Positions 10,935 through 20,700 of a DNA stretch of 64,000 bases are shown in pieces. This DNA comes from Maylandia zebra (lineage: Eukaryota > Chordata > Actinopteri > Cichliformes > Cichlidae). Position 1 is the first letter of the stretch. Every line of letters begins with the position of its first letter. The translations under genes and the position numbers were made by a program. The notes below the pieces were generated by a model, which was not told where the DNA came from, did no database searches, and saw nothing but the letters and a program-made list of their open reading frames with translations. The DNA is taken from assembly GCF_041146795.1 (NCBI RefSeq), contig NC_135187.1:21018056-21082055 (forward strand), in the 5' to 3' direction.

Positions 10935-12117
10935 AATAAGAATTGAGTGCACAAGTTTGAATTTAGTTTTGGATTTTGTCACACAGGCTCAAATATGTAC
11001 ATACACCCCCACAAATATTTGGTTCTTCTAGGGGACATTGCTTTTAGTAGTCATCAAAAAACCTCTCGGCATAATTCTGTTTGGACCACTCTTATTTGCA
11101 AATTTAGTAGAATTCATTAAGATTGGTTTCTTTCCTTGCACAGACCCGAATTTCAAGCATAGTCCATAAATTTTCAATATGGTTGAATCCATTCCAGAAG
11201 CTTAATGTTAGCCTGCTTTATCCATCCAAATATGCGATGTGTTTCAGATCACTGTCCTGTTAGAACAGCCAATTGTATCCAAGTTTCAGTCGTCTTGTTG
11301 TTAATTTGAGGTGACGTTGAAGAAGTTTGAGGTATCCCTTCTTCTTCTTTACTATTCCAACCACTTTTTTTTTTACTGACATGATGCATGTGAGGCATGA
11401 TGCTACCACCAGCTGGCACAGTGTTCTTAGTTTTAAAGCCCCACCTTTAGTCCTCCAAACATACCACTTATCATTGAGGCATCTCAAATTCTGTGTCATC
11501 TGAGCATAAAACCTTCTCCCAGAAGGCATTTGGCTTGGCTATGTGGGCAGCTGCAAATTTCAGTACATCTTGAAGGTGTTGATTTTGAAGCAGGGGCGTC
11601 TTTCTTGGTCAGCACCCTCTCCGTCCCTGGCAATATAAAACTCACTTTATTGTGGACAGTCATGCTGTTTCAGCAGTTTCCAGTTTCTTGCAGGCTTGAG
11701 CCTTGGTGGTTCCTGGGTTATTCCTGAAAGTCCTAACCAAATTCTTCTCATCTGAGGGTGAGAGTTTGGGTCTTCTCACAGACCTTGGGAGAACATCTGA
11801 ATAATAACTGATGATCTAAACAGTTTCTTAGAAATTTCTCCAAAAGTTTCTACAATTTTCCTTCTTAGGTATTCACCAAGTTCACTGGACTTTTCTGTTT
11901 GGTCAATCCACCAAGTGCTGTCAAGCAAACCCTTATTATGCTGGCAAAGAGAAGCTACCAGTTGTAGTCAATCATGATCACTAAGAAGTGAATAGAGCTC
12001 ATAAAGTTGGATGAACAATATGTATACATATATCTGAGCCTGTATGTATACTTTTAACTCTGTGTGGATTAGAGAAAATCTAAAATAAATTCAAACTCAT
12101 GCATTAAATTCTTGATC
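10935..12117 (-). mobile_element. decayed Tc1-like transposon
   Basis: Long inverted ends can still be aligned: AAGAATTGAGTGCACAAGTTTGAATTTAG near 10,937 matches the reverse complement near 12,075-12,115, and both continue into TATGTACATACAC-like sequence. The interior, read on the minus strand, gives scrambled transposase pieces. This is an old inactive copy; no TA duplication can be assigned with certainty. Confidence 0.7.
11260..11529 (-). pseudogene. Tc1 transposase remnant
   Basis: Nucleotide similarity to the middle part of fish Tc1 transposases (the stretch before and around the GGGSV-type box) is recognisable only across several frames: the phrases that normally read EGFMLR and HHHASCQKKW appear with stops and shifts. 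The 89-codon open frame itself is out of the ancestral frame. It is not functional. Confidence 0.5.
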
Positions 12118-12623
12118 TTTTAAAGTCACTAAATATGTATGCTTTACGGTTCAAATAAATTAAAAATACAAAACGACCATTACCTTTATGTCCTTGATAA
12201 GTCCATGTAAACTTCTGAATACAACTGTACATATCATTACAATTCTGCACAATCTTTTAAAACATATAAATGTGTCCACTGCTTCATCTCTGCAAACGTG
12301 CAAAAAGTTTACTGGCACTCACCGAGGCAATCAGCGTCTGGTTGCTGGGCATAACACAAGCATATCTCGGCTATGAGTCGATTACAACTTGTAAAACAAA
12401 CTACCGCTACCAGATATTTACAATAAACAATGCATGCAATGATGTTGATGACAGCTTTTATTTTGAACACATAAAACAAACAAACCAATAAATATGCACA
12501 TATTGTTTCTATCAAACTGGATGTTTTCCAGTCAGTAAATGTCCCTATAGTGATCCATATACCAAGACACGACAGGTTTTCGTGCATTAACAGAATTCCA
12601 TCCAGCTATAACATTCACGGTGA

Positions 12624-13312
12624 TCACATGGGATTGAGACCCTTTGGTCTGTAAAACCTCCTGCGCCGTTCTAGATGGGAATTACTGGAAAACTGTTTGC
12701 CGCAAGTACTGCACTTGTTACTCTTGGTCTGGCTTTGCAGGTGTTGAACTAAACTCTGCAGACGGTAAATGTCTCCCACAGATTCCACAAACATGGTTTT
12801 TATCCCTTATACAGTATGTGTTTGCACATGGGCTTTCAGTCTGTACATGTAATGGAAAATCTTCCCACACAGGAATAGGAAACTGGAGCTTTGATTGGTC
12901 AATATCTGGCTTCACAGGAGGTAACAATCTTTTCACACACAGCTTTGTCTTTGATCTGAGTGCATCTGAACTTGAGCAAAGTGTTTTTGTGTCCTTTGAC
13001 TTCTCAGTCTTGCTGCATCTTCCATCTTTGGAACCTGCACTGATTCCAGTAGAGTGCAGAGTTTCCCAAGTCAGTGCCGATATATCACACACCATGCATT
13101 TGGGAAGAGATTCCATTGCCTTAGCTGAAGGTGCAAAAAGAGAGAATCCCTTGCTGCTTTCACTCATATTTCAAATAAAACTGTTCACATAGTCAATGAC
13201 GACAGAGTCCTGGGGGCGGCTTGGCTCTAGACTTTGTTCTCTCATTTGATTGCTACCTTTTTCCTCGTCTTTGATCTGCAGTTGTGAGCACTGCGTCTGA
13301 TGTGTGTCTGTC
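12624..13312 (-). pseudogene. broken C2H2 zinc-finger gene
   Basis: Minus-strand frame. From about 13,310 it reads LQIKDEEKGSNQ and later SRPQDSVVIDYVNSFI, hits an in-frame TGA, and resumes directly as MSESSKGFSLF (ATG at 13,167). It continues to the finger-like block HVCGICGRHLPSAE. A one-base shift is then needed to continue as SLVQHLQS and KCSTCGKQFSSNSHLER, ending at TGA 12,624-12,626. Both fingers keep CxxC, but the second histidine of finger 1 and a histidine of finger 2 are lost. The IKDEE-type acidic leader is common in fish C2H2 genes. The stop, the shift and the lost zinc ligands together indicate a pseudogene. An intron explaining the stop is possible but would not repair the fingers. 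Confidence 0.65.
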
Positions 13313-14418
13313 ACTCAAAGGTTTAACAGCTGAATTAAAAGCCTTCACCTTTTCAAAGCTATTTAAAGTCCAGTTTAAAACATTAAAAGCACAACACAAT
13401 AAGACCCAGACATACTTTCCCCTTGTTCATGAGTGAGGGGAGAGTGACAGACAGATTGGTGTGATGTCAGCAGTGATAAATGAGGTCACATGAGGAGAAG
13501 ACACACAACAAGTCTGGAAAATAAATGTGAATTTGAGGATTTAGTTACTAAAAAAGACACTGCAACAGTAGTCAAATGTTGATGGAAGGTGTAACCGGAC
13601 AAACATTAACACAGCAAGTGCTGGATGATCTGCTTGCGGGCAGTTCATAATCATTTCTGGTCAGAGATTTGTTGCATGTGTTGAGTTTTACTTGAATTTG
13701 TTTCACTGAGGAGAATAATTTAGGTGACCAGTACAACAAGGGAATATAATCTGGAGATAGGGGTATTATTCTGGTATAGCAGCAAAGTATTGCCTAAACC
13801 TCAGTGACATATAAATGTGAAATCTTACACAACCAAATACAATAGCGCCACATTCAATGAAAAATTACATATAATTTTTTTAAAAAAAGCAAAGCTTTTA
13901 CATTTTTTTGCTCTGGACTTTGGAGTCTGAGACATGATTACCCAGCGATGTACTGGTCTGCATCACATTTAAAGGCACTACTAACACAAACAATGTCTTT
14001 TTACATAAGGGCAAAACACACACTCATTATTGTACTAAACAAATAGTTTCATAAAATATTTTGCTGGTACATTAAGAATGGCTACATTGTGACATTATTT
14101 TCTGAGCTGCCATTGTAGGAAAAGCACAGAAAGCTACAAATGAGAATCAGCAGCTTGACCGGTATGTTAAAATCATACACCAGTCACGTGAAAGCCTTTT
14201 TTCTACTCCAATGTGTTCTCTATATAGTTTCTGTCAACCATAACCTTAACTCTTAGTGAAACAGTGAAACTGAGAGTTGAGGAAGGGTAAAAAAAAACAA
14301 AAAAAACTAAACTAATAAACAACAACAAACAAACCCAAAATCATATATTGGATATAAAATTTGTTTTTGTGATATTAAAATCAAATTCAATAAAACAAAC
14401 CAACACAAAGATGTATGC
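13313..14418. other. intergenic, no feature recognised
   Basis: AT-rich DNA with homopolymer runs at 13,877-13,887 and 14,290-14,306. No gene or intact element could be supported. Confidence 0.4.
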
Positions 14419-14499
14419 CCAGACCTAAATCCTACAGAAAATCTGTGGGGTGCCCTGAAGAGGGCTGCGCACAAGAGATGTCCTTGCAATCTGAGCTGA
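14419..14499 (+). pseudogene. Tc1 transposase C-terminal fragment
   Basis: 27 codons reading PDLNPTENLWGALKRAAHKR, then CPCNLS and stop. PDLNPxENLW contains the third catalytic acidic residue of Tc1/mariner DDE transposases. Nothing upstream continues the frame, so this is an isolated shard. Confidence 0.75.
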
Positions 14500-14861
14500 C
14501 ACCAAAAAACACTGTCACACTGAGCCGAAACAGTGCAAATACAAAAATTTGTGCATCCCCCCCATTAAATACATCTTGATCGTGTTACATATTATTTTAC
14601 CAATCCGGTAAACTGATATTCTCACAGTTGGTGATGTGCTTTGAAAGTGAGGAAAGTAAAGCCTCCTCACAGTGAGGATAAATACAGCTGCTTAGTTTAA
14701 CACTGGTGTCAGATACATGGAGCAGTAAAACAAACAAACAAACAGCTGGACTGGTGCACATTCCCTTTAAGTGTTTATTTTCTGGCGCATTTATCATCTG
14801 CTAGTTCAATGAACCAATCTGAAGCCCCGGCTAAGTTGGATTTGATGATATTGTCCAGCGG

Positions 14862-15865
14862 CAGTGTTGGTCAAGTTACTTGAAAAAAGTAATCAGTAAC
14901 TAATTACTGATTACTTCCCCAAAAAAGTAATCCCATTACTTTACTGATTACTTGTTTTCAAAAGTAATTAATTACTTAGTTACTTAGTTACTTTTTAAAA
15001 ACACGATTTACAACCTGAAGAGGTGATAAAGCGATAGATCTTTCAGCCCAATTCTACTTTTTCTACATAATCCATCATACAAAATGTAATCAAATGGAAA
15101 AGTCTGTTTTTTTTAACTTGTTTTATCAGTTTTAATCTTTTAACTTTATGCATCAAGCAAAAATTTAATTATATGCAACATTCTCTGACGTGAATAAATT
15201 AGTTTAACATTTAAACCTATTTTCTGCACATTCCAGCACATGAAATAAAATATTTTTTGTGTTTACACTCACTCTTTCAAATAGATGCAAGTAAAACACA
15301 GCAGAAAATAAATAAAGTCAAAGACTCAGCGGTCCTTTTGCTCTATTTTCACCTGTAAAGCAGGACTGCGGTAGGCGGAGGTTTACCCTGGTGCAGGTGT
15401 GCCGCAGCGGTCAGTGGAAGAATCCGCGAGTTTCTCTGTGAATTTCTCATTACGTCGTTGCGCACTCGGTGCTTACTTGGAAGTTTAGGGGTTTTTTTCG
15501 CTGTAAAAAGAAGAAGTTTTCTTCCCACGCACAACGGACACTAATGTTTTTGGCACTTTTTATGGAATCAAACTCAAAGTAAGGTCAGTACTTCCACGCT
15601 TTAAACGCTGCACCTCATACTCTCTCCCACAATCGATATATGATCCATTGTTGATCTGCACACAGCTGTTGTCACTAACGGCGCACTCGCTTACGTCACT
15701 GTCGTGAGACATTCTCGCAAAAAAATCACGGTTTTAGTAACGCAGTAACGCAGCGTTCCTACGGGAAAGTAACGGTAATCTAATTACCGTTTTTGCAATA
15801 GTAATCCCTTACTTTACTCGTTACTTGAAAAAAGTAATCAGATTACGCGTTACTGCCCATCTCTG
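14862..15865. mobile_element. hAT-family non-autonomous element with 8 bp target duplication
   Basis: It begins CAGTGTTGGTCAAGTTAC and ends GTTACTGCCCATCTCTG, the reverse of CAGAGATGGGCAGTAAC. Terminal zones are rich in AGTAAT/ATTACT. Exact flanking duplications TCCAGCGG lie at 14,854-14,861 and 15,866-15,873. The 1,004 bp interior contains no transposase. A related end is found at about 45,945-46,067. Confidence 0.88.
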
Positions 15866-15968
15866 TCCAGCGGTTATGCTCGTTTTCTTCGTTTGGATGG
15901 GTCGCCTGCTTCTTGTAACTTGTATTTTTTCACCAAGCACTTCAGAAGCAGGAGCCTGGAGCCGTCTG

Positions 15969-16010
15969 AAGACAACTTCCGTTCTTCCACTTGACTCACC
16001 TTCACCCCAC
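15969..16010 (-). repeat. 42 bp perfect inverted copy of 10,812-10,853
   Basis: Partner of the plus-strand copy near 10.8 kb, 100 percent identical over 42 bases with unrelated flanks. It lies inside the coding-like frame described at 14,775-16,086. Confidence 0.9.
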
Positions 16011-16086
16011 AGGGCGAATCCGCTGCCTCTGTTTCTTCTTCCGACTCTGATGGAAACTGCGGGACAAGCGGTGCTGCTGCTCCCAA

Positions 16087-16579
16087 AGGTTACATAGTGT
16101 CAGTGTAACAGTTTCATCCTAACGTGCGTCAAGCCTGATGAGGAGACACAACTGCTTCTATTGTGTTATTTTGTTGTACTTTATTTGAACTATTTAAAAT
16201 TGTACGCACATACTTTATTATTCTTTGTTTTATCAAGCTCTTATACTCCGTCTTTCAGTACTGCCAGATATACGTTTGGTAACAAATTTGTTAGACCACT
16301 AAATAATTTAAGGTTTATGCCACATCTGCCCTGAATGAACAGTACTTTTAATTATTAAAATCGCAAGCGGAAGAGAAGGGATTTTTTTTAGGTTTCTGTA
16401 ATGGTTAATCCACCTATAAGGGTAAGCTCTTTAATCAAATTGGCATTTTTACTGCTAAAATTCTATTTACTGTGGTTTTCAGTGACAGAAAAAAAACAAA
16501 CTAATGAAAAAAAAATGAAAGCACATTATTATTATTTTTTTCTTTTTCAAAATTACAGTCATTTACTTCAATTTTTGAG
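16087..16579. other. intergenic, no feature recognised
   Basis: AT-rich DNA with poly-A/T runs. Nothing could be supported. Confidence 0.35.
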
Positions 16580-17490
16580 CCTTTTTTTTTTTTTTTTTTT
16601 TTTTTGCCTGTCCCGTTTGGCTCTTTTGCCATCAGAATTGTTGTCTAAAGGCAAAGAAAGATGCCCAACGGATTTACTTTACCAAATGGACCATCCCAGC
16701 CTTGCCGTATTGGTCTATTTGATTCACCTTTGTTTATTTTATTTTCATTTGCTGAACATGGGACAGACTTGACTGGGGAAAGAAACAGGAGAAAGAAAGA
16801 GGGAAAGAAAAAGAGCGGGGAAGAGGAACATTGATAAAGGGCAAAAAACAAAAACCCACAAAACAAACAGACAAAAAATACATATATCAATCACCTGGAT
16901 CACCTGTTGAGAAAGAAAAAAGAGAAAACAAGCAAAGAAAAAGAGAGCAATATAATAAACAACATCACCGCCATGATCTATGTGAATATAACAGTAAATA
17001 CTAAATATTAAACATTATTGTGCAGCACAAGAGATCGACAGCGCACAGTGTGCTTTGAGGTAGCAGCCAAAAAGGGTGTAGTTTGTGTGTGTGAGCACCC
17101 GTGTGTACACCTGTGAGCGTGAGCGCGCTTGTATTTAAAAGGTTCCTTTATGTAATGATCTGCTAGAGGGTGGGGAGCCACGGCCCCGTCCTCCTGGGCA
17201 TGAAGCAGGTATGGAGGAGATCAAGGCTCCAGACCCCAACAAGCAGCCACCAGGAGTGAGCCAGCGGGTACCTGGACGCCCATCCCCGGACACAAAGAAC
17301 CACCAATGCACTGATGTCTGAGGGCGTCTGCCACTGGCAGGGGGAGTGGTGGAGGGAGATAGGCCTCCATACCATGGAGGGCCTGAGATGTCCCTAGAGA
17401 GGTGGCGTCTGATACCCAACCTGACATATAGACACAAACAAACAGGCACACACAGATACAAACAGCCATTCCCACCCTCATGCTCTCATA
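16580..17490. repeat. probable interspersed repeat (retroelement 5' region?)
   Basis: Starts at a 25-base T run (16,580-16,604), has a purine-rich block (16,780-16,950), and then a GC-rich block at 17,160-17,420 with overlapping open frames on the minus strand but no recognised domain. The composition changes sharply from its surroundings, and the wording resembles repeats I associate with fish LINE 5' regions. The class is not secured. Confidence 0.3.
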
Positions 17491-18790
17491 TGCAATTACT
17501 CAGCAGGTTGAATTTTTGAACCTGAATAAATGAATAATTAAAAAGTTTGTTTGCGGTTGAACATTTGAAGGTCCATCAGCTTCAAATTTTGTGAATACAA
17601 ATGTGAATTCAGCCATTAAAAAAAGTAAAATTACTTTTACAGATTTTTTAAAATATTTGTGTTGTCTTGTTCTTACAACTTAAATTTATTAAGCACTGTA
17701 ATTCCTTTTTGTTGAAGGCACTTTTTTTGGTCCATCAGCTTCTGCGTTTCCCCATAATTATACTGTGGCTCAGCAGCAGGGGAGGCTGACACTCCATCAG
17801 CTCATCACGCCTCCCCTGCATAAAAGAGTATGCCAGGACCTGAGGTGTTGTTGTTGTGTGTGTGGCTGGCAGCTGAAAAGCTGCAGCAGAGAGAAGAGGA
17901 AATAGCAACCGAAATAAAGTGTTAAAAGAACGAACTATGTGGTCGGGTCCGACATTTATGCCACATATACAGGTAAACACAGAAAATCTGCTCTGTCCCC
18001 CAACTTACAAAGGTCACAACAGGTCTTTATTGGTGAGGTAAAATAGAAAACATTCAAACAGACAAAGACACAATAAAGACAATTACAATTAAAAATCATT
18101 CAGTCTTATATTTTATTTTCTAGTCTAAAGACAAACAGACAATCTTGTGCACATGTCAGATCATTTGTCCAGCAACTGTCTTTTTCCAAGATTGATCTGT
18201 TTATATATCAAATTTGATGCAAAATGCATTTCAACAGATTTCTGACCATAATAATAGTAAAAGGAAACTCTTATAAAAGAAAAAACTATTTAAAAAAAAA
18301 ATAGCCACAGGACATTTTAGGCATGTTTCTGTGATCCTAGGATGTCCCAAGGGTAGGCTCGAGTTTTCTGCATGAGAAGGAGGAGGGCCGTGGCTACATT
18401 CATGCTCACAGAGATCGTTCATCTACGCGGCATCGGCCCTGAAATTGTTTTTACCCCTGTTAGACCAAAAGGAAATAAATATTAAACACTTTTTCTTTTT
18501 TACATTTTTGTTCACACATGGTGATACTGATCACTGTTTTGTTGACCCTTATGGGTGGTAAAACCTGACTCTTGCCTACCTATCCATAAAGTCACCTTTT
18601 GTACTGCTGTACTGCTGACAATGATATGAACTACTGAGTTACTTGTTGCTTCTTTGAGTTTCTTTCCACACGAGGAACCTAAGTGAAATATTCATTCATC
18701 TGTGGAAAGTTTAAAATATCTGAACGGTGAGTTGTGCAGAGACGTTATCCTAGAATATTCTTCAAAACGAAGGTTAGAGTATGGCACTTC
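17491..18790. other. intergenic, 3' flank of the first granulin gene
   Basis: No gene recognised. The part just left of 18,791 must include the 3' UTR of the granulin gene, but I cannot fix a polyadenylation site. Confidence 0.35.
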
Positions 18791-19664
18791 CTACCTCCTA
18801 CTGCTTTCCTTTGTCTGTGGGATGGGAGAAGCAGGTGCTGATGGCAGCGCTGGCTTATAGAGGAAGGAATATGCGAGTTTGTCTCTCACACAGTACGTGT
18901 AGGTGTGATCACAGTCCAGTCCCAATGGACAGCAGTGGTATCCATCGAGACAACATTTCCCCTACAAGAAACACTTTTAGTCTCTCGAACAATAATAATG
19001 GAGCACTTTTTAATTAAAAGCTGCAGACGTTCAGATGAAAGCTGATTTCATGTTAGTGGAAGATAAAAGGAATTTCATTACATTCATGTGTTGTATTGCA
19101 CAAGAGTATTTAGGCTGACTCACGGGAGAGTAGGGACAACAGGTCCAGCCTCCTTTTGGGTGTCTGCAGCAGGTAGTGCCATCAGGACAGTAGGTGTAAC
19201 TGTCACAGTAGACCATTGAACTCTTTATTTGATCTGGGACGTGGCTCTCTTTAAGCTCCTGGAGTGGAGTTCCAGACAGTTCAGGGGGGGCTGGTTTCTC
19301 TGCAGCCTCCTTCTTCACCATGGGTATGATCAGCCACGGCTGGTCTAATTTCTCACAAGTCATGGTAACCAGGTTACAGCGATATCCCGAAGGGCAGCAG
19401 TGCAGCAGGTCGGCGCAGCACATGGCCTGCAGAGCAAATAAAACAAATTTCTACAAGACTTCCAACTACCACAAATTAAGGTACTACACTGGTGTGTGAA
19501 TACACCCGACTTACATTTGGATATAGACAGCAGCTATATCCATGGGCAGTCTTGCAGCAGGTACAGTCATCTGGACAAAGACTCTCATCAGGACATGTGA
19601 TGGAGCATGAAGCAAATCCCCACACAAACATACCAACTGACAGCCACAGAGTGATCCCCGACAT
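18791..19664 (-). CDS. grn: granulin-like secreted protein, copy A (3 coding exons)
   Basis: Coding exons on the minus strand are 19,664-19,515, 19,426-19,124 and 18,961-18,791, with donors GTAAGT and GTGAGT, AG acceptors and all junctions in phase 0. The product is 206 residues: signal peptide (MSGITLWLSVGMFVWGFASC), then two granulin domains joined by a linker rich in P, K and E. Domain 1 spans exons 2 and 3 and domain 2 spans exons 3 and 4, each with paired CC motifs (GYSCC, MCCADLLHCCPSGYRC; TTCC, GWTCC, GKCCLDGYHCCP). Domain 1 has 13 cysteines instead of 12 because of a TGT codon in CPDDCTCC. Length and two-domain plan match the short teleost granulins (grn1/grn2 type) rather than full progranulin. 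These are secreted, cysteine-rich growth-factor-like peptides. Confidence 0.9.
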
Positions 19665-19798
19665 CTGCAAGGAAGAGTGTCAACATGACTTTTTATTCTT
19701 TGGTTACTTAAACTTCAGATTTTTCTGTTGCCGGCTGCGGTAATGTCAAGTTTCAGTTCAAGACTTTAAAGAAACTTTACCTTTTTTCAGTCACTTAC

Positions 19799-19880
19799 CT
19801 TCAGCAAGTGAAGAGCTTCAGCAGCTTCTTGTCACACGTTCCCCTCTGCTGAATCAAGCATGCAGGTTACACATTTTATA
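19799..19880 (-). promoter_or_regulatory. noncoding exon 1 and TATA box of granulin copy A
   Basis: A donor GTAAGT (reverse complement of 19,793-19,798) ends an untranslated first exon starting near 19,848. TATAAAA is read on the minus strand at 19,880-19,874, about 30 bases upstream of the inferred start. The coding exon then begins exactly at ATG after a TTGCAG acceptor. Confidence 0.65.
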
Positions 19881-20438
19881 ATGCAGGTTAGACACTCCCA
19901 CTGACGTAAACTGTAACATCCCTCTGTCACGTGATGCTCGTATTAAGGCAGACAGGTTTTCAGAACTGCAGAAGGTCAAATCCACAACTACTGTTCTGCT
20001 TGGCTTAATAAACAAACTATTAACTACATGTGCACAAGCAGTATAGTTAGGAACAAATGCATTTTTCATTATGGCTTACCATGCACTTCTTTTAATCATA
20101 CTTTATTTCACTAAAATGTACTAAAATCCAAAAACATAATAGATAAGAACAAGAGGGACAATAACAACAAGGCCATTCTGCATAATGAGCAGTTAAGCCT
20201 GTTATGATGATTGTAGGGAAGAATTTTCACTGGGGAAGTGTGTTAAAAAGGGAAGCCTTTAACTGGATTTTAGTAATGTGATGAAGCACATTTCCCCGTT
20301 ATTAGACTAAACCGTTAATAACAGAAAGCAGAATAAATTTTTAAGTAAAAATAAACCCATGTATAAATGGGAATATATAAAACAGTACCCAGATGAACAC
20401 TTTGACAAAAACATTTATGTTTACTGAAGAGGAAATAT
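19881..20438. other. intergenic, 5' flank of granulin copy A
   Basis: AT-rich upstream flank. No further feature supported. Confidence 0.35.
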
Positions 20439-20700
20439 GGGGCAGCATGGTGGCGTGTTGGTTAGAGTTGTTTCCTCACAGCAAGAGGGTTTTGGGTTTG
20501 AATCCACCATCTGGATGTTTGCGTGTTCTTTGTGGTTTCTCTCCTGGTATTCTGGCTTCCTCCCACAGTCCAAAGATATGAATATTGTGGGGGTTTATTA
20601 ATTGGTGATTCTAAATTGTCCTGAGGGGTAAATGTGAGTGCAGATGGTTGCCTGTCTGTCTGTGTTAGCCCGACAACAAACTGATGACCTCTTTGTACCC
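20439..20700 (+). repeat. SINE-like interspersed repeat
   Basis: Begins GGGGCAGCATGGTGGCGTGTTGG and contains GGTTTGAATCC, close to a tRNA-type B box. It continues with a CTTCCTCCCACAGTCCAAAGA block and GGTGATTCTAAATTGTCC, wording I recognise from a widespread fish repeat. The A-box zone is degraded and the 3' end is ragged, so it is an old truncated copy. No functional tRNA fold is claimed. Confidence 0.6.

Larger units (their letters stand above)
14775..16086 (-). pseudogene. unidentified coding-like sequence split by a hAT insertion
   Basis: On the minus strand an open frame from 16,086 (TTG; no ATG seen) runs to RKRA and a TAA at 15,874-15,876. If the hAT element and one copy of its target duplication are removed, the same frame continues past that single stop as PLDNIIKSNLAGASDWFIEL, ending ADDKCARK and TAA at 14,775-14,777. 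The first part is acidic (PSESEEETEAAD) and then basic (KRRKR). I do not recognise the family. Frame continuity across the insertion site suggests an exon or retrocopy that was coding before the hAT arrived. The TAA and the insertion make it a pseudogene now. Confidence 0.45.

Noticed and set aside
12644..13192. 182-codon plus-strand open frame
   Set aside because: It is the antisense shadow of the minus-strand zinc-finger pseudogene, which has recognisable CxxC motifs while the plus frame has none.
20450..20520. Possible tRNA gene
   Set aside because: Only a B-box-like GGTTTGAATCC is present. No acceptor stem or anticodon arm can be folded, and the sequence fits a SINE-like repeat.
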